NCBI RefSeq assembly: GCF_030147005.1
Contig: NZ_JASLAW010000232.1
Span: forward strand, 1-5,821
Source: Pseudomonas sp.
GTDB taxonomy: Bacteria > Pseudomonadota > Gammaproteobacteria > Pseudomonadales > Pseudomonadaceae
Direction of reading: 5' to 3'
DNA: 5,821 bases
Shown here: positions 1-5,821 of the stretch, piece by piece
How positions within the stretch are numbered: position 1 is the first letter of the stretch
How the letters are laid out: every line of letters begins with the position of its first letter
Program-made: the position numbers and the translations under genes
The notes under the pieces: generated by a model
What the model saw: the letters and a program-made list of their open reading frames with translations, nothing else
What the model was told of the DNA's origin: nothing
Databases searched by the model: none

Positions 1-109
1 CTGTGCCCATCAAGTGATGTTCAACCGCGACCGCATGCGGCGGGCGCGAACGGTGTGGGGTATTTAACGAACGCTGCCGGTCATAGGGTGCGGCGTCAGC
101 CCGCGCTTA
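1..109. other. Upstream stretch with no supported gene
   Basis: I see no gene I can defend here. One + frame ends at a TAA at 65-67 after 21 codons, and another stays open from position 1 to a TGA at 151-153. Neither encodes a peptide I recognise, so the tail of an upstream gene is possible but unproven. On the minus strand an ATG (complement of 8-10) could begin a divergent gene leaving the window, but it has no clear ribosome binding site. A perfect 10-base palindrome, CCGCATGCGG, lies at 31-40. It is not followed by a T-run, so it is not a convincing terminator. In P. aeruginosa the activator gene mexT lies just upstream of mexE; no part of such a regulator can be recognised here. Confidence 0.5.
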
Positions 110-134
110 TATCATTCCGAATGATAATGACCTT
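110..134 (+). promoter_or_regulatory. Candidate LysR-family (MexT-type, nod-box-like) operator
   Basis: Positions 110-126 form a perfect inverted repeat with 7-base arms (TATCATT and AATGATA) around CCG. Inside it, 111-125 gives ATC-N9-GAT, the core of nod boxes, and T112-N11-A124 fits the general LysR-regulator pattern. The MexT motif as I recall it is ATCA, 5 bases, GTCGAT, 4 bases, ACYAT. Aligned from 111, the site has ATCA (4 of 4), AATGAT (3 of 6) and, at the right spacing, ACCTT at 130-134 (4 of 5). The site centre is about 93 bases before the chosen mexE start, and about 65 bases before the transcription start implied by the candidate promoter, a usual place for a LysR activator. The repeat is seen directly; the identity of the binding protein is inference. 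A TetR-family repressor could also use such a palindrome. Confidence 0.5.
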
Positions 135-149
135 TGCTTCATTCGATTC

Positions 150-176
150 GTGACATACCGCCTCCCCGCGCATGAT
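150..176 (+). promoter_or_regulatory. Candidate sigma-70 promoter for mexE
   Basis: GTGACA at 150-155 matches five of six bases of the -35 consensus, and CATGAT at 171-176 matches four of six bases of the -10 consensus. The spacer is 15 bases, shorter than the preferred 17, which suits a promoter that needs an activator. Transcription would begin near 183, giving a leader of about 28 bases before the ATG at 211. It would also exclude the earlier in-frame ATG at 172. The boxes are weak and were chosen partly because they sit well relative to the 110-134 operator, so this is tentative. Confidence 0.3.
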
Positions 177-196
177 CCGCCCATCTCAAATACATT

Positions 197-202
197 GGCG
201 GA
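197..202 (+). promoter_or_regulatory. Weak ribosome binding site of mexE
   Basis: GGCGGA lies 8 bases before the ATG at 211. It is a weak Shine-Dalgarno match at a good distance. The alternative ATG at 172 is preceded by a C-rich stretch (CCTCCCCGCGC) with no purine-rich site. This helps decide in favour of the 211 start. Confidence 0.45.
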
Positions 203-210
203 TGCACCTC

Positions 211-1452
211 ATGGAACAGTCACTCAAACATTTGCGCTTGCCCTTGGCGATCCTGGCCATGGTGGTGATGAGCGCATGCGGCAAGACCCCGGAACAAGCG
301 GCCGCCATGCCGGCCGCCAAAGTCAGCGTGGCCAAGGTGCTGGAACAGCCGGTCAACGAGTGGGATGAATTCACCGGGCGCCTGGAAGCCCCGGAAACCG
401 TACAGATTCGTCCACGGGTTTCTGGCCAGATTGACCAAGTCGCTTTCATCGAAGGCGCTTTGGTCAAGAAAGGCGACCTGTTGTTCCAGATCGACCCGCG
501 CCCGTTCCAGGCCGAAGTACGCCGCCTCGAAGCCCAACTGGCGCAAACCAAGGCCGCCGCCACCCGCAGCGATAACGAAGCGCAACGCGGTGACCGCCTG
601 CGCCAGAGCAATGCGATCTCCGCCGAATTGGCTGACTCGCGCACCACCGCCGCCCAGGAAGCCCGCGCCGCTGTTGCCGGGATTCAGGCGCAGTTGGACC
701 TGGCCAAGTTGAACCTGAGCTTCACCCGCGTCACCTCGCCGATCAGCGGCCGCGTCAGCCGTGCCGAAATCACCGCCGGCAACCTGGTGACCGCCGACAC
801 CACCGCGCTGACCAGCGTGGTGTCCACCGACAAGGTCTACGCCTACTTCGATGCCGATGAGCGTGTGTTCCTCAAATACACCGAGCTGGCTCGCCAAGGC
901 CGTCGCGGCGCGACCACCCCGGTGTACCTGGGCCTGTCGAATGAAACCGGCAACCCGCACCTGGGCCAGATGAACTTCGTCGACAACCAGGTCAACCCGG
1001 CCACCGGCACTATTCGCGGCCGCGCCGTGTTCGACAACAGCAAGGGTGAATACACGCCTGGCCTGTATGCGCGCTTGAAGCTGGTGGGCAGCGGCACCTA
1101 CTCCGCCGTGCTGATCAATGACGAAGCCGTGGGCACCGACCTGGGCAAGAAGTTCGTACTGGTGATGGAAGGCGACAAGCCGGCCTATCGCTCGGTGGAG
1201 CTGGGGCCGAAGATCGAAGGTCTGCGCATCGTGCGCAGCGGCCTGACCAAGGACGACACCGTGATCGTCAAGGGCCTGCAGCGTGTGCGTCCCGGCTCGC
1301 CGGTCACCGCCGAAACCATCCCGATGGCCAGCCAGGAAACCCTCGCCGCCTTGGCCCAACAACGACAAGCGCTTGAAGCCAGCAACCTGGAACAAGTGGC
1401 GCCGGATAAAGCCGCGCCCAAGCTCGCCAGCGTCGCGACTCCACGCGGTTAA
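211..1452 (+). CDS. mexE: RND efflux periplasmic adaptor lipoprotein, MexE-like
   Basis: This is the membrane fusion (adaptor) subunit that joins the MexF pump to the OprN channel in the periplasm. The 413-residue product has a basic, hydrophobic signal peptide ending in the lipobox M-S-A-C with Cys23. It continues Gly-Lys-Thr; Lys at +3 resembles the inner-membrane retention signal of Pseudomonas MexA (C-G-K-S). The two halves of a lipoyl-like domain (about 62-97 and 168-195) flank an alpha-hairpin (about 98-165). The hairpin tip carries the channel-docking pattern Arg126-x3-Leu130-x6-Ser137. A beta-barrel domain and a membrane-proximal domain follow. P. aeruginosa MexE is about the same length (414 as I recall) and begins MEQS, as here. 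I therefore start at 211; the longer in-frame reading from 172 lacks a ribosome site and would add 13 residues before the signal peptide. It is the first gene of the operon, 15 bases before mexF. Confidence 0.93.
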   Translation: MEQSLKHLRLPLAILAMVVMSACGKTPEQAAAMPAAKVSVAKVLEQPVNEWDEFTGRLEAPETVQIRPRVSGQIDQVAFIEGALVKKGDLLFQIDPRPFQAEVRRLEAQLAQTKAAATRSDNEAQRGDRLRQSNAISAELADSRTTAAQEARAAVAGIQAQLDLAKLNLSFTRVTSPISGRVSRAEITAGNLVTADTTALTSVVSTDKVYAYFDADERVFLKYTELARQGRRGATTPVYLGLSNETGNPHLGQMNFVDNQVNPATGTIRGRAVFDNSKGEYTPGLYARLKLVGSGTYSAVLINDEAVGTDLGKKFVLVMEGDKPAYRSVELGPKIEGLRIVRSGLTKDDTVIVKGLQRVRPGSPVTAETIPMASQETLAALAQQRQALEASNLEQVAPDKAAPKLASVATPRG

Positions 1453-1456
1453 GGGA
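1450..1456 (+). promoter_or_regulatory. Ribosome binding site of mexF, overlapping the mexE stop
   Basis: TAAGGGA contains the mexE stop codon TAA and a partial Shine-Dalgarno sequence. Its distance to the mexF ATG at 1468 is 11 bases, longer than the usual 5-9. No better purine-rich site is present. The overlap suggests that ribosomes ending mexE may feed mexF. The poor spacing could lower MexF output relative to MexE, which would suit pumps with more adaptor than transporter subunits; that last point is inference. Confidence 0.5.
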
Positions 1457-1467
1457 TACGACTCAAG

Positions 1468-4400
1468 ATGAATTTTTCCAAGTTCTTCATTTCGCGGCCG
1501 ATCTTCGCAGCGGTGCTGTCGCTGTTGATCCTGATCGCAGGCGCAATCTCGCTGTTCCAACTGCCCATCAGTGAATACCCGGAAGTGGTGCCGCCGACCG
1601 TCGTGGTCCGCGCCAACTTCCCCGGCGCCAACCCAAAAGTCATCGGTGAAACCGTGGCCGCGCCACTGGAGCAAGCCATCACCGGTGTCGAAAACATGCT
1701 GTACATGTCTTCGCAATCGACCGCCGACGGCAAGCTGACCCTGACCATCACCTTCGCCCTGGGCACCGACCTGGACAACGCGCAGGTGCAGGTACAAAAC
1801 CGCGTCACGCGGACTCAGCCAAAGCTGCCTGAAGAAGTGACACGCATCGGTATCACCGTGGACAAGGCCTCTCCCGACCTGACCATGGTGGTGCACTTGA
1901 CCTCCCCGGATCAGCGTTACGACATGCTGTACCTGTCCAACTACGCGATCCTCAATATCAAGGATGAGCTGGCCCGCCTGGGCGGCGTCGGCGACGTGCA
2001 GTTGTTCGGCATGGGCGACTACTCCCTGCGCGTCTGGCTTGACCCGAACAAGACCGCTTCGCGCAACCTGACCGCAACCGATGTGGTCACGGCGATCCGC
2101 GAGCAGAACCGTCAGGTGGCCGCCGGCGCCCTGGGCGCGCAGCCTGCGCCGAGTGACACCAGCTTCCAGTTGTCGGTCAATACCCAAGGCCGTCTGGTCA
2201 CCGAGGAAGAGTTCGAGAACATTGTGATTCGCGCCGGCGCCAACGGTGAAATCACGCGCCTGAAGGACATCGCTCGGGTCGAGCTGGGGTCCAGCCAGTA
2301 CGCGCTGCGCTCGCTGATCGACAACCAGCCCGCCGTTGCGATTCCGATTTTCCAGCGCCCCGGCTCCAACGCCATCGACATCTCCAACGATGTGCGCAGC
2401 AAAATGGCCGAGCTGAAAAAGAGCTTTCCGGCGGGGATGGATTACCGCATCGCCTATGACCCGACCATCTTTGTGCGCGGTTCCATCGAAGCGGTCGTGC
2501 ACACCCTGTTCGAAGCACTGATCCTCGTGGTGCTGGTGGTGATTCTGTTCCTGCAGACCTGGCGCGCCTCGATTATTCCGTTGGTGGCAGTGCCGGTATC
2601 GTTGATCGGTACATTTGCGGTGATGCACCTGTTCGGGTTCTCGCTCAACGCCCTGTCGTTGTTCGGGCTGGTACTGGCGATCGGTATTGTGGTGGACGAC
2701 GCCATCGTGGTGGTGGAGAACGTCGAACGGAATATCGAGTTGGGCCTGGAGCCCTTCCCGGCCACCGAAAAAGCCATGAGTGAAGTCACCGGCCCTATCA
2801 TCGCCACGGCGCTGGTGCTGTGCGCGGTGTTCATTCCGGCCGCCTTTATCAGTGGCTTGACCGGGCAGTTCTACAAACAGTTCGCCTTGACCATTGCGAT
2901 CTCGACCGTGATCTCGGCGTTCAACTCGCTGACGCTGTCCCCTGCCCTGGCCGCCGTGTTGCTGCGCGCTCACGACGCGCCGAAGGATCGTTTCTCCAGG
3001 TTCCTCGACAAGGTCTTCGGCGGCTGGTTGTTCCGTCCCTTCAACCGCTTTTTCGAAAAGGCCAGCCATGGCTACGTGGGTACCGTGCGTCGAGTGATAC
3101 GCGGCAGCGGCATTGCCCTGTTCGTGTACGCCGGCCTGATGGTGCTGACGTTCTTCGGGTTCGCCCACACGCCGACAGGCTTCGTGCCGGCCCAGGACAA
3201 GCAATACCTGGTGGCCTTCGCCCAGCTGCCCGACGCCGCGAGCCTGGACCGCACCGAAAACGTCATGAAGCGCATGTCGGAGATCGCCTTGAAGCAACCC
3301 GGCGTGGAAGCCGCGATTGCCTTTCCCGGCCTGTCGATCAACGGCTTCACCAACAGCCCGAACAGCGGCATCGTGTTCGTGACCTTGAAGCCCTTCGGCG
3401 AGCGTAAAGACGCAAGCATGTCCGCCGGTGCGATTGCCGGTGCGCTGAACGGCCAATACGCCAATATCGAAGAAGCCTACATGGCGATCTTCCCGCCGCC
3501 GCCGGTACAAGGCCTGGGCACCATCGGCGGGTTCCGCCTGCAGATTGAAGACCGTGGCAACCTCGGCTATGACGAGCTGTATAAAGAAGTGCAGAACGTC
3601 ATCACCAAGAGCCACAACGTGCCCGAACTGTTCGGCCTGTTCACCAGCTACACGGTGAATGTGCCGCAGGTCGATGCCGCTATCGACCGCGAGAAAGCCA
3701 AGACCCACGGTGTGGCAATCAGCGACATCTTCGACACCCTGCAGGTCTACCTGGGTTCGTTGTATGCCAACGACTTCAACCGCTTCGGGCGCACTTATCA
3801 GGTCAACGTGCAGGCAGAGCAGCAGTTCCGCCAGGACGCCGACCAGATCGGCCAGCTGAAAGTGCGCAATAACAAAGGCGAGATGATCCCGCTGGCGACC
3901 TTTATCAAGGTCAGCGACACCTCGGGCCCCGACCGCGTGATGCACTACAACGGCTTTATCACGGCTGAAATCAACGGCAACGCCGCACCGGGCTACAGCT
4001 CCGGCCAGGCCCAGGCCGCGATTGAAAAACTGTTGAAGGATGAACTGCCCAACGGCATGACCTACGAGTGGACCGACCTGACCTACCAGCAGATCCTCTC
4101 GGGCAACACTGCGCTGTTTGTGTTCCCGCTCTGCGTATTGCTGGCGTTCCTGGTATTGGCCGCCCAATACGAAAGCTGGAGCCTGCCGCTGGCGGTGATC
4201 CTGATCGTACCGATGACGCTGCTGTCGGCCATCACTGGGGTGATCATCTCGGGCGGCGACAACAATATCTTTACCCAGATCGGGCTGATCGTACTGGTGG
4301 GCCTGGCGTGTAAGAACGCGATCCTGATCGTCGAGTTCGCCAAGGACAAACAGCAGGAAGGCCTCGACCCGCTGGCTGCGGTCCTGGAAGCCTGCCGCTT

Positions 4401-4647
4401 GCGTCTGCGGCCGATCCTGATGACCTCATTCGCGTTCATCATGGGTGTGGTGCCGTTGGTGCTGTCCAGCGGTGCCGGTGCCGAGATGCGTCATGCAATG
4501 GGCGTGGCGGTGTTCTCCGGGATGATCGGGGTGACGTTCTTCGGTCTGTTGCTGACGCCGGTGTTCTACGTACTGATCCGGCGCTATGTAGAGCGCCAGG
4601 AGGCGCGCAAAGCGGCCAAGGCCTTGAAGCTGGAGACACAGCAATGA
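1468..4647 (+). CDS. mexF: RND multidrug efflux transporter, MexF-like (HAE-1 family)
   Basis: This is the inner-membrane proton/drug antiporter of the tripartite pump, expected to work as a trimer. In P. aeruginosa MexEF-OprN exports chloramphenicol, fluoroquinolones and trimethoprim. The 1059-residue product is full length for the family (MexF about 1062). It shows the two-fold RND layout: TM1 near 12-30, a large periplasmic loop, TM2-TM6 at about 345-497, TM7 near 548-568, a second periplasmic loop, and TM8-TM12 at about 880-1040. The proton relay is intact. Asp410 and Asp411 (in VVDDAIVVVENV) match AcrB Asp407/Asp408, Lys949 (in ACKNAILIVEF) matches Lys940, and Arg979 and Thr986 match Arg971 and Thr978. 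The segment 621-634 (GLSINGFTNSPNSG) corresponds to the AcrB substrate-pocket switch loop. The N-terminus, MNFSKFFISRPIFAAVLSLL, closely matches MexF from memory and fixes the start. The gene follows mexE by 15 bases and overlaps oprN by 4. Confidence 0.96.
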   Translation: MNFSKFFISRPIFAAVLSLLILIAGAISLFQLPISEYPEVVPPTVVVRANFPGANPKVIGETVAAPLEQAITGVENMLYMSSQSTADGKLTLTITFALGTDLDNAQVQVQNRVTRTQPKLPEEVTRIGITVDKASPDLTMVVHLTSPDQRYDMLYLSNYAILNIKDELARLGGVGDVQLFGMGDYSLRVWLDPNKTASRNLTATDVVTAIREQNRQVAAGALGAQPAPSDTSFQLSVNTQGRLVTEEEFENIVIRAGANGEITRLKDIARVELGSSQYALRSLIDNQPAVAIPIFQRPGSNAIDISNDVRSKMAELKKSFPAGMDYRIAYDPTIFVRGSIEAVVHTLFEALILVVLVVILFLQTWRASIIPLVAVPVSLIGTFAVMHLFGFSLNALSLFGLVLAIGIVVDDAIVVVENVERNIELGLEPFPATEKAMSEVTGPIIATALVLCAVFIPAAFISGLTGQFYKQFALTIAISTVISAFNSLTLSPALAAVLLRAHDAPKDRFSRFLDKVFGGWLFRPFNRFFEKASHGYVGTVRRVIRGSGIALFVYAGLMVLTFFGFAHTPTGFVPAQDKQYLVAFAQLPDAASLDRTENVMKRMSEIALKQPGVEAAIAFPGLSINGFTNSPNSGIVFVTLKPFGERKDASMSAGAIAGALNGQYANIEEAYMAIFPPPPVQGLGTIGGFRLQIEDRGNLGYDELYKEVQNVITKSHNVPELFGLFTSYTVNVPQVDAAIDREKAKTHGVAISDIFDTLQVYLGSLYANDFNRFGRTYQVNVQAEQQFRQDADQIGQLKVRNNKGEMIPLATFIKVSDTSGPDRVMHYNGFITAEINGNAAPGYSSGQAQAAIEKLLKDELPNGMTYEWTDLTYQQILSGNTALFVFPLCVLLAFLVLAAQYESWSLPLAVILIVPMTLLSAITGVIISGGDNNIFTQIGLIVLVGLACKNAILIVEFAKDKQQEGLDPLAAVLEACRLRLRPILMTSFAFIMGVVPLVLSSGAGAEMRHAMGVAVFSGMIGVTFFGLLLTPVFYVLIRRYVERQEARKAAKALKLETQQ
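4631..4635 (+). promoter_or_regulatory. Ribosome binding site of oprN, inside mexF
   Basis: TGGAG ends 8 bases before the ATG at 4644. It lies within the last codons of mexF. With the ATGA stop-start overlap at 4644-4647, this is the usual arrangement for translational coupling of the channel gene to the pump gene. Confidence 0.65.
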
Positions 4648-5821
4648 GTGTGAAAATCTTCCTGCCGAGCTTGCTGGTACTGGCGCTTGCCGCCTGTGCC
4701 GTAGGCCCGGACTACAAGACCCAACAGCTGGAGGCGGCCAATATTACGGCCGCCGCCGACACCAAAAGCTATGACCATGCCAAATACGAAGGCATCTGGT
4801 GGCAGCAGTTCGAAGACCCGACGCTCAACCAACTGGTGACCCAGTCTTTGAGCGGCAACCGTGATTTGCGCGTAGCGTTCGCCCGCCTGCGGGCGGCACG
4901 GGCGATTCGTGATGACGCGGCCAACGACATCATGCCGGTCGTGACGTCCCGCGCCAGCAGTGACGTGGGCAAGGGCCAGATTCCGGGCCAGACCACCAAG
5001 CGCGTCAACAGTGAGCGCTATGACCTGGGCCTGGACATGGCGTGGGAGGTGGATCTGTTCGGACGCATCCGCCGTAACCTGGAGGCCAGCGACGCTGACC
5101 AACAGGTGGCCGAAGCCGATCTGTACCAGCTGCAAGTCAGCATGATTGCCGAGTTGGTGGATGCCTACGGTCAACTGCGCGGTGCGCAACTGCGTGAACG
5201 CATCGCCCTGGACAACCTGAAGAACCAGCAGGACTCGCGCACCATCACCGTCAGCCTGCGCGATGCCGGTGTAGGTGATCAACTCGACGTGGAACGTGCC
5301 GACGCCCGCCTCGCGTCGGTGGAAGCCAGCGTGCCGCAACTGCAGGCCGAGCAAGTGCGCGAGCGTAACCGCATCGCCACCCTCCTCGGCCAACGTCCCG
5401 ACAAACTGAGCGTGGACCTGAGCCCCAAAGCCTTGCCGGCGATTGCCAAGGCACTGCCGATTGGCGACCCGGGGCAACTGCTGCAACGGCGCCCGGACAT
5501 CCTCAGCGCCGAACGCAAACTGGCCGCCGCGACCGCGCGCATCGGCGTGGCCAAGGCCGACCTGTTCCCACGGGTCAGCCTCAGCGGCTTCCTCGGCTTC
5601 ACCGCCGGGCGGGGCTCGCAGATCGGCTCGGCCGCGGCGAATGCCTGGTCCCTGGGCCCGAGCATCACCTGGGCCGCGTTCGACCTGGGCAGCGTGCGCG
5701 CGCGTTTGCGTGGCGCGAATGCCGAAGCCGACGGCGCGTTGGCGACCTATGAGCAGCAAGTGTTGCTGGCGTTGGAAGAGTCCGAAAACGCTTTCAGCGA
5801 CTACGGCAAGCGCCAGCAACG
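4644..5821 (+). CDS. oprN: RND efflux outer-membrane channel lipoprotein, OprN-like (3' end outside window)
   Basis: This is the TolC-like outer-membrane factor that gives the MexEF pump its exit duct. 392 complete codons are present, and the frame is still open at the last base. OprN is about 472 residues as I recall, so roughly 80 are missing because of the window edge, not a mutation. The signal peptide ends in the lipobox L-A-A-C with Cys18, followed by AVGPDY, typical of NodT-type outer-membrane lipoproteins. Two OEP (TolC-repeat) regions follow, at about 48-240 and from about 270 on. Family marks include IWWQQFEDPTLNQLV from residue 51, the tip motif Val210-Gly211-Asp212, and LLQRRPDI at 279-286 followed by an Ala-rich helix. 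The tip motif is the partner of the Arg-Leu-Ser motif in the MexE hairpin. The start is set by the ribosome site at 4631-4635 and by the signal peptide beginning directly at this ATG. Confidence 0.93.
   Translation, partial: MSVKIFLPSLLVLALAACAVGPDYKTQQLEAANITAAADTKSYDHAKYEGIWWQQFEDPTLNQLVTQSLSGNRDLRVAFARLRAARAIRDDAANDIMPVVTSRASSDVGKGQIPGQTTKRVNSERYDLGLDMAWEVDLFGRIRRNLEASDADQQVAEADLYQLQVSMIAELVDAYGQLRGAQLRERIALDNLKNQQDSRTITVSLRDAGVGDQLDVERADARLASVEASVPQLQAEQVRERNRIATLLGQRPDKLSVDLSPKALPAIAKALPIGDPGQLLQRRPDILSAERKLAAATARIGVAKADLFPRVSLSGFLGFTAGRGSQIGSAAANAWSLGPSITWAAFDLGSVRARLRGANAEADGALATYEQQVLLALEESENAFSDYGKRQQ

Noticed and set aside
31..40. Palindrome CCGCATGCGG as a terminator of an upstream gene
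   Set aside because: The stem would have only five base pairs with no loop, and no T-run follows. Short GC palindromes are frequent at this base composition.
1..67. Possible C-terminal end of an upstream gene (frame ending in TAA at 65-67)
   Set aside because: Only 21 codons are visible and the peptide is not recognisable, so it cannot be told from chance.
119..137. Fur-box-like AATGATAAT segment at 120-128
   Set aside because: The best alignment to the 19-base Fur consensus that I could make matches about 11 positions, and only one half is good. The LysR-type reading explains the symmetry better, and an efflux operon of this type is not a usual Fur target.
150..368. A + frame of 72 codons beginning with GTG and overlapping the start of mexE
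   Set aside because: It lies in another frame of mexE, has no convincing ribosome site, and starts at the candidate -35 box. The translation resembles no family I know.
2820..3407. A 195-codon + frame inside mexF, and other internal frames on both strands
   Set aside because: These are shadows of mexF caused by the scarcity of stop codons in G/C-rich sequence. They have Arg/Pro-rich translations, no family features, and no ribosome sites that I could see.
4584..5819. Minus-strand frame of 411 codons opposite oprN
   Set aside because: It is codon-aligned with oprN, which has a lipobox, an RPD motif and family-typical sequence. The antisense translation has none, and is explained by the absence of TTA, CTA and TCA codons.

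Overview
The window holds one recognisable system: a tripartite RND multidrug efflux operon of the MexEF-OprN type, on the + strand, from a Pseudomonas. The encoded pump matches my memory of P. aeruginosa MexF almost residue for residue at its N-terminus. Codon use is strongly G/C-ending but looks less extreme than in P. aeruginosa, which points to the P. fluorescens / P. putida side of the genus. That placement is inference, since no search could be run.

Layout. Positions 1-210 are a promoter region with no gene I can support. It carries a 7-bp-arm inverted repeat (110-126) containing the LysR-type core ATC-N9-GAT. This repeat also lines up with the binding motif I recall for MexT, the LysR-family activator of mexEF-oprN in P. 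aeruginosa. A plausible activated promoter lies just downstream (150-176). Then come mexE (211-1452, periplasmic adaptor lipoprotein), mexF (1468-4647, inner-membrane proton/drug antiporter) and oprN (4644-5821 and beyond, outer-membrane channel lipoprotein). oprN is cut off by the window end, missing roughly its last 80 codons. The gaps are 15 bases between mexE and mexF and a 4-base ATGA overlap between mexF and oprN, so the three are almost certainly one transcript.

How they work together. MexF takes substrates from the inner membrane or periplasm and drives them outward with the proton gradient. MexE, held to the inner membrane by a lipid anchor, bridges to OprN. OprN carries the drug through the outer membrane. 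The parts needed for this are visible: the intramembrane Asp-Asp / Lys / Arg / Thr relay in MexF, the Arg-Leu-Ser hairpin-tip motif in MexE and the matching Val-Gly-Asp tip motif in OprN. Nothing is frameshifted or broken.

I found no undescribed system. The most useful non-routine observation is the candidate MexT/LysR operator. The very long antisense reading frames are a by-product of codon bias. No RNA genes, mobile elements, CRISPR arrays or terminators were seen.
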